A stretch of 64,000 bases of DNA from Colwellia sp. MB3u-41. GTDB taxonomy: Bacteria; Pseudomonadota; Gammaproteobacteria; Enterobacterales; Alteromonadaceae. This document shows, in pieces, positions 52,484 to 61,892 of this stretch; the first letter of the stretch is position 1, and each line of letters begins with the position of its first letter. Made by a program: the position numbers and the translations under genes. The notes under the pieces were generated by a model. The model ran no database searches. It was given only the letters and a program-made list of their open reading frames with translations, and had not been told where the DNA came from. The stretch is taken from assembly GCF_014076845.1 (NCBI RefSeq), contig NZ_JACGUT010000048.1:1-64000 (forward strand). The letters run 5' to 3'.

Positions 52484-52934
52484 AAAATATTCCTTTATAG
52501 TTTTATAATGAGTTTAATATCAGTATGACTCCTGCTCAAATATCCGCTCTGACAAATATCAGTTCTGACAATAAAAGTACCCAAGTTGCCAACATGTTTT
52601 CAGGAAAGAACTACCCACAATTTCTGTGGTTACTTGGAGTAACTCTTAATCGTGCAATGAATTTTTTAAGTCAATCGCTATTGCTTAGCTAAATTTTTTA
52701 TTATCCAATCTGCCAACGGTATAAATAAAAAAGCATCAAACTTAAAGAGTAGATAGCTTTGGAACGTCCACTAAACTGAGGGTTATAAAGTTAGCTGTCG
52801 ATCTGCCTAGGTCAACTAAGGGCGTACAGTCGACCTCGCCCAAGACAAACAATTACAATATTTTTATTTCGCTTTGCGCACAAAGTGATCATTTTTATTA
52901 GTGGCAAACCTAATGTTATTAAGTGGTAACAGTA

Positions 52935-52989
52935 AATGTTATTTGGTGATGCAAAAGACTCTGTTGAAAAAACATTTAAAGCGCTGTAA
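52935..52989 (+). pseudogene. pntB: Displaced pntB 3' end
   Basis: One frame reads [17 protein letters not shown]-stop, the normal type of PntB C-terminus. The DNA ATGTTATTTGGTGA.GCAAAAGACTCTGT is shared with 50524-50552 (one mismatch). It is followed 20 bp later by its own terminator. Confidence 0.82.
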
Positions 52990-53009
52990 TTAACTTTACA
53001 TTGAGTAAC

Positions 53010-53041
53010 AAAAAACCAGTGATCGTTCACTGGTTTTTTTT
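53010..53041 (+). terminator. Terminator behind the displaced pntB end
   Basis: Stem AAAAACCAGTGA / TCACTGGTTTTT with a 4-nt loop, then T run. Probably the original pntAB terminator. Confidence 0.9.
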
Positions 53042-53125
53042 GCTTAGCACTAATAGAGTCTAACGCTACTATTACTTTGTTTGTTATGATAATTAACAAC
53101 AATATGAAACGATGAGAAAGATACT

Positions 53126-54529
53126 TTGATAGAACAATGGTTAGGAACAATCAACGGTTATTTATGGGGAAGTATCCTTATCTATTTACTGACTGGTTGC
53201 GGTATTTGGTTTACTTGGCGATTAAAATGCCTACAAATAACTCATTTTACACATATGTTCACGTTACTTAGGCTTAGTCGCAAAACTGACAGCCATGGTA
53301 TCTCTTCTTTTCAAGCCCTATGTACATCCCTTGCTGCTCGTGTGGGTACAGGAAACTTAATGGGGGTTGCGGTTGCTATAACCTTAGGTGGCGCTGGCGC
53401 TGTTTTTTGGATGTGGCTTATTGCTTTAGTAGGCATGGCAACTGCTTTTGCAGAAAGTGCACTCGGGCAGCTTTATAAAGAGAAAGATAGTAATGGAAAT
53501 TTCCGTGGTGGTCCTGCTTATTACATGAGTAAAGGGCTAAAAAATAAAAAGCTTGCCGTGACTTTCTCTCTGTGTTTATTTTTTGGTTATGGGTTTGTTT
53601 TTAGTTCAGTGCAAGCACATTCAATTACCAGTGCCTTTGATGGTTCATTTGGTATCAATCCGTTATTTACCGGTATTGCTATTACGATAGCGACCGCTTT
53701 TATTGTTTTTGGCGGTTTGAAAAATATCGCACGTTTTGCGGAAATAACCGTACCTTTTATGGGGCTTGCTTATTTATTGGTGTGTCTAGCGGTAATATTT
53801 TTAAATATTGAAAAAATTCCTGCCATTATCAGTGACATAATTGCTTCTGCTTTTGGCTTAAAAGAAGCAGGAAGTGGCTTGGTGGGCGCAGCCATTGTGC
53901 AAGGGATAAAACGTGGGCTCTATTCTAATGAAGCAGGGATGGGGAGTTCACCTAATGCCGCCGCCGCCGCAGTTCCTTATCCTCCACACCCTGTTTCACA
54001 AGGTTATATACAAATGCTTGCTGTGTTTTTTGACACGATTGTTATTTGCTCTTGTACCGCTTTTCTTATTTTATTGTTTAAAGAAACTGGCAGTGATGCA
54101 CAAGGAATACAATTAACTCAGCAAGCGTTAGCTTATCAAGTGGGCGCATGGGGTAGTGACTTCATAACTATTGCTATTTTACTGTTTGGTTTTACTTCAA
54201 TTGTTGCCAACTTTGCCTATGCTGAAAATAACTTGAAGTATTTAAAGATGGATAATCCGTTAGGGCATTGGTTTTTACGCTGTGGATTTTTGGCGATGTT
54301 GATTTTTGGTTCGGTAGCGAGTTTACCACAAGTTATTGCTTTAGCAGATTTATCAACAGGGCTTATGACAGTTGTTAATGTCACGGCTTTATTACTCTTG
54401 TCAAAAGTTGTGGTGAGTATTACTCAAGACTATCACCAGCAACATAACCAAGGAAAATTGCCAAGTTATAAGCCAAGTGAAAGTGAGCATAGTCGATTTA
54501 ATTTAACGAAAGGTATTTGGCAAAAATAG
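53126..54529 (+). CDS. Sodium:alanine symporter (AGCS family)
   Basis: 467 residues from TTG 53126 behind GAGAAAG. About eleven TM helices. Signatures: TSLAARVGTGNLMGVAVAIT, GGPAYYMSKGL, and GIKRGLYSNEAGMGSSPNAA. Imports alanine or glycine with sodium, typical of marine bacteria. Single gene. Confidence 0.93.
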   Translation: MIEQWLGTINGYLWGSILIYLLTGCGIWFTWRLKCLQITHFTHMFTLLRLSRKTDSHGISSFQALCTSLAARVGTGNLMGVAVAITLGGAGAVFWMWLIALVGMATAFAESALGQLYKEKDSNGNFRGGPAYYMSKGLKNKKLAVTFSLCLFFGYGFVFSSVQAHSITSAFDGSFGINPLFTGIAITIATAFIVFGGLKNIARFAEITVPFMGLAYLLVCLAVIFLNIEKIPAIISDIIASAFGLKEAGSGLVGAAIVQGIKRGLYSNEAGMGSSPNAAAAAVPYPPHPVSQGYIQMLAVFFDTIVICSCTAFLILLFKETGSDAQGIQLTQQALAYQVGAWGSDFITIAILLFGFTSIVANFAYAENNLKYLKMDNPLGHWFLRCGFLAMLIFGSVASLPQVIALADLSTGLMTVVNVTALLLLSKVVVSITQDYHQQHNQGKLPSYKPSESEHSRFNLTKGIWQK

Positions 54530-54607
54530 TCTGATGAATAATCTTTAATCTATGCTAGAATGCGCGCCTTAATTTTTGGTTTCGTTTTTTTTGATAAGTG
54601 GTGATAT

Positions 54608-55927
54608 ATGAGTGTTGATGCAATAGGGTTGTCGGCTGAACTATTAAAGGCAGTTAAAGCCTGTGGTTATAAAACGTTGACGCCTGTTCAGCAGCAAGCT
54701 ATACCGCTTATTCGTTCGGGTGTTGACCTGTTAGCGAGTGCGCAAACAGGTACCGGTAAAACCGCGGCTTTTAGCTTACCTATACTAGAAGCTTTAGCTA
54801 AGATCCCGAGTGATAATAATTCATCAAAAACCATTCGTGCACTTATTTTAACACCAACGCGAGAGCTTGCTCAGCAAGTCGCTCGTAATATCGAAAGCTA
54901 CAGCGAATTTTTACCGCTAAGCTGCGGTGCCGTTTATGGTGGTGTAAATATGCCTCCACAAACTAAAATGTTAAAGCAAGGTGTTGATGTACTTGTTGCT
55001 ACACCCGGTCGTTTACTTGAACACTTAGTGGCGAGAAATGTTGATTTATCACAAGTTAAATTTCTTGTTTTAGATGAAGCTGACCGTATGTTAGATATGG
55101 GCTTTTTAAATGATATTCAGCAACTCATTAGTGTTATTAAGCAAAAACATCAAACGCTAATGTTTTCAGCCACTTTTTCAAATAAAGTTAAAACACTGGC
55201 TAAACAAGTTTTACATACACCAAAAACGTTGGAAGTATCTCGCCAAAACTCAACGTCAGGTAAAGTTAAACAATCTGTTTATTGGGTTTCAGAAACGCGT
55301 AAATGCGAATTACTCTCTGAATTGATTGGTGTGAATAACTGGAAGCAAGTGCTTGTTTTTGCTGGTACTAAAGAAAGTGCCAATATACTCGCTAAAGAAC
55401 TAAAGCTTGATGGTATCAAATCAGCATTGTGTCATGGTGATAAAACTCAAGGCGCAAGAAACAAAGCCTTAGAACAGTTTACGGAAGGAAAAGTACGTGT
55501 TTTAGTTGCTACAGATGTGGCTGCACGTGGTTTAGATATTCCAGACTTACCGTACGTTGTTAACTTTCATCTACCTTACCTTGCAGAAGATTACGTCCAT
55601 CGTATTGGTCGTACGGGCAGAGCAGGGAAGTCAGGGACGGCAATTTCGTTAGTTAGCCCTAAAGATGAGCAGTTTTTAGAAAATATCGAAGCGTTAATTG
55701 GCCGTACTTTTGAGCGTACTATTGTTCCAGGTTATGAACTAGAACGTCCATTACCCGCTCAATATGCTGAGAAAGAAGATAAGCCATTAAAGAAAAGCCG
55801 CTATAAAGCGACTCAAGAGAAAAACCAATTAATTGCGCGTAAAAAAGAAGAAAGTAAACCTTCATCTATACGACGTGCAAAAGTGGCAAAAAAAGCCAAA
55901 CCAGCACCTACGGGCAAACGTAGATAA
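54608..55927 (+). CDS. DEAD-box RNA helicase (RhlE-like)
   Basis: 439 residues with all motifs: Q motif (TPVQQQAIP), Walker A (AQTGTGKTAAFSLP), PTRELAQQ, LDEADRMLDMGF, SAT (FSATFSN), and HRIGRTGRAG. The C-terminal tail is Lys/Arg-rich, as in RhlE-type proteins. Unwinds RNA, often in ribosome biogenesis and cold adaptation. The next gene starts 21 bp later, so probably one transcript. Confidence 0.92.
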   Translation: MSVDAIGLSAELLKAVKACGYKTLTPVQQQAIPLIRSGVDLLASAQTGTGKTAAFSLPILEALAKIPSDNNSSKTIRALILTPTRELAQQVARNIESYSEFLPLSCGAVYGGVNMPPQTKMLKQGVDVLVATPGRLLEHLVARNVDLSQVKFLVLDEADRMLDMGFLNDIQQLISVIKQKHQTLMFSATFSNKVKTLAKQVLHTPKTLEVSRQNSTSGKVKQSVYWVSETRKCELLSELIGVNNWKQVLVFAGTKESANILAKELKLDGIKSALCHGDKTQGARNKALEQFTEGKVRVLVATDVAARGLDIPDLPYVVNFHLPYLAEDYVHRIGRTGRAGKSGTAISLVSPKDEQFLENIEALIGRTFERTIVPGYELERPLPAQYAEKEDKPLKKSRYKATQEKNQLIARKKEESKPSSIRRAKVAKKAKPAPTGKRR

Positions 55928-55948
55928 TTCATTAGTTAAGTAGTACTT

Positions 55949-56602
55949 ATGGCATATACCTTAGTTGACATACCTTTTGAGCAACGCCATGAGTGCTGGT
56001 TTTGTGGTGAGCCATCAGAATTAACTTTTGGCTTCCCACATCAATACTTTCTCGTCTTTGACTGCTCTCATCCTCCTTTATCGGTACCTAGCTGCCGTGA
56101 ATGCACTTCTTTAGCAAGAAAGGCAAAGCAACATTCTATTTGGGCTGTTGGTAATAATGTGAAACGCTTTTTAGCGCAAACTTATCAAAAAGATTTAGCG
56201 ATTGGCAGCAACTGGACTAAAGAAGAGCTAGCCGATAGTGAGTTTGAAACGGGCAACTTTGTTGGTTTTCAAAAAAGTGCTTGGATGATGTATGAAATTG
56301 CCAAACAACGCTTGAATTACCAAGGGTGGATATTGTCACTTGAAGGGGTTGAATTAAATGTCGATTACATTGGCACTGAGTTTATCTTTGACGGTGTCAC
56401 TTATCCAAGTGTTGATATTGCGATTGAACACTTTATTGAGACCTATGATTTATCGGCAGAAATTTTTAAAGCCGCACTCTCAGTTGTCGGTATGCATAAA
56501 TTTAGCAAGGCGGTAAAGTTTTGCCGCTTACTTATTGGTAGAACGCCAGAACAACAGAAGCTGGCGTTACGCTATTTTAAAGAAGATGAGAAGTTGGGCT
56601 AA
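55949..56602 (+). CDS. Conserved protein with a CxxC...CxxC zinc-site-like N-terminus
   Basis: 217 residues. The beginning holds HECWFCGEPSELTFGFPHQY and about 30 residues later PSCRECTSLARKAK, i.e. four Cys suited to bind zinc, a pattern like the HNH-type nuclease knuckle but without a clear HNH core. The rest is helical and unrecognised. Follows the RNA helicase closely, so it may act on RNA. Function unknown. Confidence 0.7.
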   Translation: MAYTLVDIPFEQRHECWFCGEPSELTFGFPHQYFLVFDCSHPPLSVPSCRECTSLARKAKQHSIWAVGNNVKRFLAQTYQKDLAIGSNWTKEELADSEFETGNFVGFQKSAWMMYEIAKQRLNYQGWILSLEGVELNVDYIGTEFIFDGVTYPSVDIAIEHFIETYDLSAEIFKAALSVVGMHKFSKAVKFCRLLIGRTPEQQKLALRYFKEDEKLG

Positions 56603-56624
56603 TTTTTCTTTTAACTTATTGCTT

Positions 56625-57515
56625 CTAAACTAAACTGAGTTTATGGTCTTTAAATATCTTTCTTTGGTAAAGGGCTTTGTCGGCACGTTTAAAGAAGCTT
56701 GTTTGTGTATCCATTGTGTTCATAAATGTGTGTCCTAAACTACAGCTCACCTGATAGTTTGATAATAAAGAATCCCGATTCATTGCGCTATATATCCGCT
56801 GTTCAATAGCCATTAACGAAACAAGCGTGGCATCTTCAACAATAATTGAAAATTCATCGCCACCAAAACGAAATAAACTATCTGAGTCACGAACACTTTC
56901 TTTAAGCGCTAAAGAAAACTGTATTAAGACTTCGTCACCAATATTATGGCCATAAGTGTCGTTAATCAATTTAAATTTATCAAGATCACAGACAATTAAA
57001 CCCACTTTACTGTGTTGGCGGTTCGCATGGTGCATGGCACGTCTTAACTGTTCATCAAAACACCGGCGGTTATTTAACGAGGTTAACCCATCTTGCATCG
57101 CTAACTGCAGTGCCTCTTGATAGCGTAAGGCATTATTTAACGGATGAATTAAATACTGATGTAATTGGTTAAGTATTTTAAAATTGGTAATACTTATCGG
57201 CGAATTAATCGCATAAGTTAACGTGCCAACGAAATTTTTGTTCAATTTCAATTCAAATACACGCTCATTTTTACCTTGCCTACTTCCTCTTATTGATGCA
57301 TTAATGTCACCTTTTTTAAAATATAATCCTGAAAAGTTGACATACTTAGCTACTTCCACCGCAAAAATATTGAGTAAGCGATCAAGCTCTAATGAGGTTT
57401 GGAGTTGTTCCATCAACGCTAGCTTTCTATTAGAATTGTCATGGTCAGGACTATCGAACACTTTAAAAGCGTTAAATTTAAAATTCTGATTATCTACTAA
57501 ATTTAATGTCTGCAT
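56625..57515 (-). CDS. Diguanylate cyclase (GGDEF domain)
   Basis: 296 residues. The N-terminal part (about 25-125) resembles a GAF-like sensor without TM helices. The C-terminal GGDEF domain: DGLTSLNNRRCFDEQLRRAM, VGLIVCDLDKFKLINDTYGH and the intact active site RFGGDEF. Makes cyclic di-GMP. Single gene, transcribed towards the 55949 gene. Confidence 0.93.
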   Translation of the reverse strand: MQTLNLVDNQNFKFNAFKVFDSPDHDNSNRKLALMEQLQTSLELDRLLNIFAVEVAKYVNFSGLYFKKGDINASIRGSRQGKNERVFELKLNKNFVGTLTYAINSPISITNFKILNQLHQYLIHPLNNALRYQEALQLAMQDGLTSLNNRRCFDEQLRRAMHHANRQHSKVGLIVCDLDKFKLINDTYGHNIGDEVLIQFSLALKESVRDSDSLFRFGGDEFSIIVEDATLVSLMAIEQRIYSAMNRDSLLSNYQVSCSLGHTFMNTMDTQTSFFKRADKALYQRKIFKDHKLSLV

Positions 57516-57767
57516 ATCGTCACCTGATTAATTTATCAATCAGGGTTAAGCAATTTTTATACCTAAAGTTTATTTTATTTGTTTTTTTTTTAGTGTATTG
57601 ATATTAAATGAATTTATATTAAGAAAATCTGTATCGATTTTTTGACAAATGATTACTGGCAATGAGTTGCCGCTGTCAAACTACTGATAATTGTTTTAGA
57701 CTTAAAGATTAATGATATATTTCTTATAAACTTATTATCGATGTGCATTATAAAATAAGGATTTTTT

Positions 57768-59735
57768 GTGACAGGTCATTTTGAACTCTTAGCTATTCTC
57801 TCAAGTGCTGTACTTATCGTTTGGCTATTTCGTCGTTTACATTTACCAGCCATTTTAGCCTACTTAGTCGCAGGTATGCTGGTTGGTGATCATGGCTTAT
57901 CGTTGGTGCAGGACCAAGTTGACTACGATCACTTCGCTGAGTTGGGTATTGTCTTTTTACTTTTTACCCTAGGTTTAGAATTCTCATTACCTAAATTAAT
58001 TGCAATGCGTCATTTAGTCTTAGCGGTTGGCAGTTTACAAGTGGGTATATCGTTAGTTTTTTTTATGGGCATTGCTTTATTCTTCGGTCAGTCATTTGCG
58101 AGTTCCTTTGTGATAGGTGGAATAATTGCACTTTCTTCTACGGCTATTGTTATTCGACAATTGAGTGAGACAGGAGCAATGAAACGAAAGTCGGGTCAGC
58201 TGTCTGTGGCTATTTTGCTTTTTCAGGATGTTGCCGTTGTACCCTTATTAATTATTATTCCTATGCTTGCTCAAGAATCAGATACTTCGATGGCTGTAGA
58301 GCTTCTGATTGCTTTAGTAAAAGGTATATTTGTTGTCACTTTATTAATGTTTGCGGGTAAGTGGCTTTTACCACGCTTATTTAATTTAGTTGCACAAGTA
58401 AGGACAGATGAGTTGTTTGTTTTAACAACGTTGCTGGTAACCTTAGTCGCTTCTTCATTAACACAATGGTTTGGCTTATCAATGGCTTTAGGGGCTTTTC
58501 TTGCAGGGATGATGCTGGGGGAAAGCAAATATAAATATCAGCTTGAAGCTGATATTCGTCCCTATCGAGATATTTTACTTGGGCTGTTTTTTGTTACCGT
58601 CGGCATGAAGCTTGATATTGTTATTGTCTACACTTCACCCTTTATCATTCTCAGTGTTATGGTGAGTTTTATGGTAGTGAAAATACTTATTATTGCCTTT
58701 CTAGCACAACGAGCGGGAGAAGCGTCTAAAGATGCATGGGCGGCAGGTTTTATGCTAGCACAGATGGGGGAATTTGGTTTTGTGCTTATTGCCCTAGCCA
58801 ATCAGGTTAAATTATTACCCGTTGAAACCGCTTCTATTTTATTAGGTGCAGGGGTTTTGAGTATGGCGATAACACCTTATATGATTAACAATGCCCGCCG
58901 TTGGTCGTTGCTGCTCAGTAATGAAAAACCGATAGAGACCGATCATTTGACTGAACTGCCCGAGCAAACAGAATTAAGTGATCATGTGATTATTTGTGGT
59001 TTTGGCCGTATTGGTCAAACTGTGAGTCGGTTTTTAAAACAAGAATCTATCAAATTTGTTGCTATAGATATAGACCCCTTACGCACATCTAAAGCAAGGG
59101 AAGCCGGAGAGAATGTACTCTTTGGTTCATCAAGACAAACTGAATTGCTACAAGCGGCTCATTTATCACAAGCTAAACTGGTCGTGATCGCTTTTGGCGA
59201 AGATAAGCAGTCGCTTGAGGTTATTCAAAAAGTTAGATCAATGTCACCTGATGTTCCAATTCTCGTACGCACTCGAAATGACGACCAACTTCAAGCATTA
59301 CAGGAAGCGGGGGCTAATCAAGTTGTTCCAGAGAGTTTAGAGGGGAGTCTTATGCTTGTATCACAAGTATTATCGTTAACAGGCGTTCCTTTCTCTCGTA
59401 TTATACGCCGCGTACAAAAAGAGCGTAAAGACCACTACAGCCATTTACATGGCTTTTTTCAAGGTGAGCACACAGACATGAGCCCTGAAGCAATGGACCG
59501 TATTGAATTTGCGAATGCCATAATACTGACCGAAAATTCTTTTGCTATTGGTCACTCAATAGCATCACTGAATTTATCAACAAAAAGGGTCACAGTGGTG
59601 GCGCTTCGCCGTAATGATATTGAAACAGAGCAACCAGATGGAGCCACTATCCTTCAAGCACAAGATACATTGATTGTTCGTGGTAAGCCTAGACGAGTAG
59701 AACGAGTTGAACGATTTTTGCAAGAAGGTGGCTAA
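57768..59735 (+). CDS. Monovalent cation:proton antiporter, CPA2 (KefB/YbaL-like)
   Basis: 655 residues from GTG 57768 behind AAGGA. About twelve TM helices (LPAILAYLVAGMLVGDHGL, LGLEFSLPKL, ALSSTAIVIRQLSE), then a Rossmann TrkA-N domain (HVIICGFGRIGQTVSRFL, about 405-520) and a TrkA-C-like end. Such proteins export K or Na in exchange for protons. Confidence 0.92.
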   Translation: MTGHFELLAILSSAVLIVWLFRRLHLPAILAYLVAGMLVGDHGLSLVQDQVDYDHFAELGIVFLLFTLGLEFSLPKLIAMRHLVLAVGSLQVGISLVFFMGIALFFGQSFASSFVIGGIIALSSTAIVIRQLSETGAMKRKSGQLSVAILLFQDVAVVPLLIIIPMLAQESDTSMAVELLIALVKGIFVVTLLMFAGKWLLPRLFNLVAQVRTDELFVLTTLLVTLVASSLTQWFGLSMALGAFLAGMMLGESKYKYQLEADIRPYRDILLGLFFVTVGMKLDIVIVYTSPFIILSVMVSFMVVKILIIAFLAQRAGEASKDAWAAGFMLAQMGEFGFVLIALANQVKLLPVETASILLGAGVLSMAITPYMINNARRWSLLLSNEKPIETDHLTELPEQTELSDHVIICGFGRIGQTVSRFLKQESIKFVAIDIDPLRTSKAREAGENVLFGSSRQTELLQAAHLSQAKLVVIAFGEDKQSLEVIQKVRSMSPDVPILVRTRNDDQLQALQEAGANQVVPESLEGSLMLVSQVLSLTGVPFSRIIRRVQKERKDHYSHLHGFFQGEHTDMSPEAMDRIEFANAIILTENSFAIGHSIASLNLSTKRVTVVALRRNDIETEQPDGATILQAQDTLIVRGKPRRVERVERFLQEGG

Positions 59736-59766
59736 CGTGACTTTTAAGAAAATATAACGAACACTT

Positions 59767-60918
59767 TTATAGCGACAAAAATTTTCGAATTGCTGTTTCT
59801 TGTTCCATTGCATCTTCAAAGCCTAACTTAATTAATTGGCGGCAATAGTTTTTTTCAAATAACAAATAACTCACAATACTCGACTCTGAGTCATTAGAAA
59901 TACCTACGCTACGTAATAATAAACGTATAGAGAGTGGCAAGTCTGAAAAATAATCTACGGCGATGGCGTTAAAGTCATGACTTGGATTGATCAGAAAAGA
60001 TGATATAGGTTTCAGGCCATCTTTTTCTTTTCTCACTTTGGGCGGTATAAGCTTTATTGTTTCGTTAATTCGCTCTAAGCGTTCTATGTCACTGTGCAAA
60101 GTATCTGAAAAAATAGTATCAAGTAAATGACCGGCAACAGTAGATGTTGTTGGTGGATGAGGGTTGTTTACTTTGCTATGAAGTGGGGCTTTAGGTTGAT
60201 CAACACCAATAATAAAGAGGTTTTCTCCACCTAAATGTATAGCTGGACTTAAGGGAGAAAGCTGATGTATAGAGCCATCACCATAATGCTCTTGGCGAAT
60301 TTTTATCGAAGGAAACACCAATGGGATAGCGGCAGAGGCCATTAAGTGTTCACTGTTAATTTGACAAGGCTCACCCCGACGTTTAGCCCGAAACCATGGT
60401 GAAATAGACTCTTCTGATTGATAAAAACTGATTGAATCCCCATTACTATAGCTTGATGCAGTAATAGAAACCGCTGATAAGTAACCGCGTATAATATTGG
60501 CGTCGATGCGCTTAAAATCAACAACCATATTTAGCATGTCACGAAGTGGCGCATTATTTAGTAAGCTGCGCGCACTTTTATTCGCATAATCAGCTTGGAA
60601 ACTAGCGAGCATGCCTTTAGCTAAATGAGAAAAAACTCTTATACCGTCGCTATGATAAACCCTACTGGTATTAATGTTTTTCCAGACCCATTCAAGTTTC
60701 TTTACCCCTAGATGAAAGCATGACGAGTAACATGCCAATGCTGTGGTATTGATGGCACCAGCAGAAGTACCACATATAATAGGAAAGGGGATACCATGAT
60801 TTCTTGGAACAAATTTGGATATTGCGGAAAGCACGCCTACTTGATAAGCCGCTCGGGCTCCACCACCAGTAAGGATTAAAGCATTCTTACTGTCTTTATA
60901 GTTTCTCTTGGTTAACAT
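59767..60918 (-). CDS. Patatin-like phospholipase
   Basis: 383 residues. Oxyanion loop LTGGGARAAYQVGVL, nucleophile Ser in ICGTSAGAINTTAL, and the Asp of the dyad in HYGDGSIHQLSP. The C-terminal 100 residues are an extension with a Ser-rich hinge. Probably a cytoplasmic lipid acyl hydrolase. Convergent with the antiporter (31 bp between stops). Confidence 0.9.
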   Translation of the reverse strand: MLTKRNYKDSKNALILTGGGARAAYQVGVLSAISKFVPRNHGIPFPIICGTSAGAINTTALACYSSCFHLGVKKLEWVWKNINTSRVYHSDGIRVFSHLAKGMLASFQADYANKSARSLLNNAPLRDMLNMVVDFKRIDANIIRGYLSAVSITASSYSNGDSISFYQSEESISPWFRAKRRGEPCQINSEHLMASAAIPLVFPSIKIRQEHYGDGSIHQLSPLSPAIHLGGENLFIIGVDQPKAPLHSKVNNPHPPTTSTVAGHLLDTIFSDTLHSDIERLERINETIKLIPPKVRKEKDGLKPISSFLINPSHDFNAIAVDYFSDLPLSIRLLLRSVGISNDSESSIVSYLLFEKNYCRQLIKLGFEDAMEQETAIRKFLSL

Positions 60919-61020
60919 GTAAATCGCAATTTTATTAATATGAGTTTAGTTTAATCAGTTTCATAGCGGTGTGCTAGGGCTTAGTGAGTGAAAAATAGAT
61001 TTGAAAGAAAATAGAGGAAA

Positions 61021-61046
61021 AAAAACCTGCAGAAGCAGGCTTTTTA
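61021..61046 (-). terminator. Terminator of the second DUF3718 gene
   Basis: GCCTGCTTCTGCAGGTTTTTTTT on the minus strand in effect: stem CCTGC/GCAGG with a 4-nt loop extended by A/T pairs, about 72 bp after the stop. Confidence 0.8.
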
Positions 61047-61117
61047 AATGACATAGAATTATTATCTAGTAAAACTGTACACTTGGTTTAACAAATAACG
61101 TCTACTAAAGAATAAGT

Positions 61118-61477
61118 TTAGCTGCTAACACGTTCGTTAGCTGCGTCTATCAATGGTTGCGATCCGGCTTGCAAAATAGTTAAGTTAGCTGAAACAATTC
61201 TCTTTGGTAATTTTGAAATCATCAAAGAACCTGTTTTAACTGAACCCTGAGACGATGCAAACGCCAACAGATTCTGTCCATTACACTCAATACCTTTAAA
61301 GATACTGCGAATTTTTAATCTATTCGTTTTTAAAAATGTACGCATGCGTTTTTTGTCGTCCGCAGCAACATACTGACAAATGCTTTGTGCAATGCTAGAT
61401 GCTTGTGCTTTCGGCGCCGATACAACAGACGTTAATATTAAAACAGTGATGGTAGAAGCTAGTAATAATTTTTTCAT
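61118..61477 (-). CDS. DUF3718 protein (second paralogue), behind a c-di-GMP riboswitch
   Basis: 119 residues, signal peptide (ends PKAQA), and the same core as the gene at 41606: SICQYVAADDKKRMRTFLKT, KIRSIFKGIECNGQNLLAFA, two Cys. A small exported protein of unknown role. Its 5' leader carries the aptamer at 61530-61640, so expression should respond to cyclic di-GMP. RBS GAAAGGTTAC before ATG 61477. Confidence 0.85.
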   Translation of the reverse strand: MKKLLLASTITVLILTSVVSAPKAQASSIAQSICQYVAADDKKRMRTFLKTNRLKIRSIFKGIECNGQNLLAFASSQGSVKTGSLMISKLPKRIVSANLTILQAGSQPLIDAANERVSS

Positions 61478-61529
61478 TTTAGTAACCTTTCAATAAATTT
61501 AGTTAGTAAAGGAAAAAACCACGGGATGT

Positions 61530-61640
61530 ACCTGTATAACGAGGTGACTCCGCTGTCATAGGATATACATTATAAAAACATAAATCCCTTAGACCGGTGG
61601 TTTTGCGTAACACGATTTCACGTGTTTTGCCTTTTCTTTG
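61530..61640 (-). promoter_or_regulatory. Predicted cyclic-di-GMP-I (GEMM-I) riboswitch
   Basis: Read on the minus strand: GGCAAA, a hairpin ACACG-TGAAAT-CGTGT with a GAAA-type loop, then ACGCAAAACCACCGGTCTAA, a variable second hairpin, and GACAGCGGAGTCACC. This is the order and spacing of the GEMM-I aptamer (GAAA tetraloop, its receptor, CGCAAA.CC.CCGG.CTA, then the second helix ending in AGC.GG.GTCACC). Downstream (61515-61525) GTGGTTTT can pair with AAAACCAC of the aptamer and is followed by Ts, a possible switch between terminator and read-through. Transcription would run into the DUF3718 gene. Confidence 0.85.
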
Positions 61641-61832
61641 TCTCTTTTAGTATTGCTAATTGAGTAATTAAATGCAACACAAATGTACAAAATTGTAAGA
61701 ATGAGTAACTATTTATTTAAAATTAATTATTTTTTATGATTATATTATTACTAATAAAATAGGAGCGTAATAAAAATTATTTCTTTTATTTATAAAAATA
61801 GCGATTTTTTAACTTAGGTGAAAATTTGATAA

Positions 61833-61860
61833 CAAAAAAGAGAGTCATGTCTCTTTTTTG
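61833..61860 (-). terminator. Terminator of the CoA-transferase operon
   Basis: Perfect 11-bp stem CAAAAAAGAGA / TCTCTTTTTTG with a 6-nt loop. 33 bp after the subunit B stop; works in both directions. Confidence 0.88.
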
Positions 61861-61892
61861 TTTTTCTCTGGTAAACAGGTAGTGTTCAATGG

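Larger units (their letters stand above)
52484..53125. other. Intergenic between PEP-CTERM gene and symporter
   Basis: Holds the promoter of the PEP-CTERM gene (minus), the displaced pntB end and its terminator. Nothing else recognised. Confidence 0.6.
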
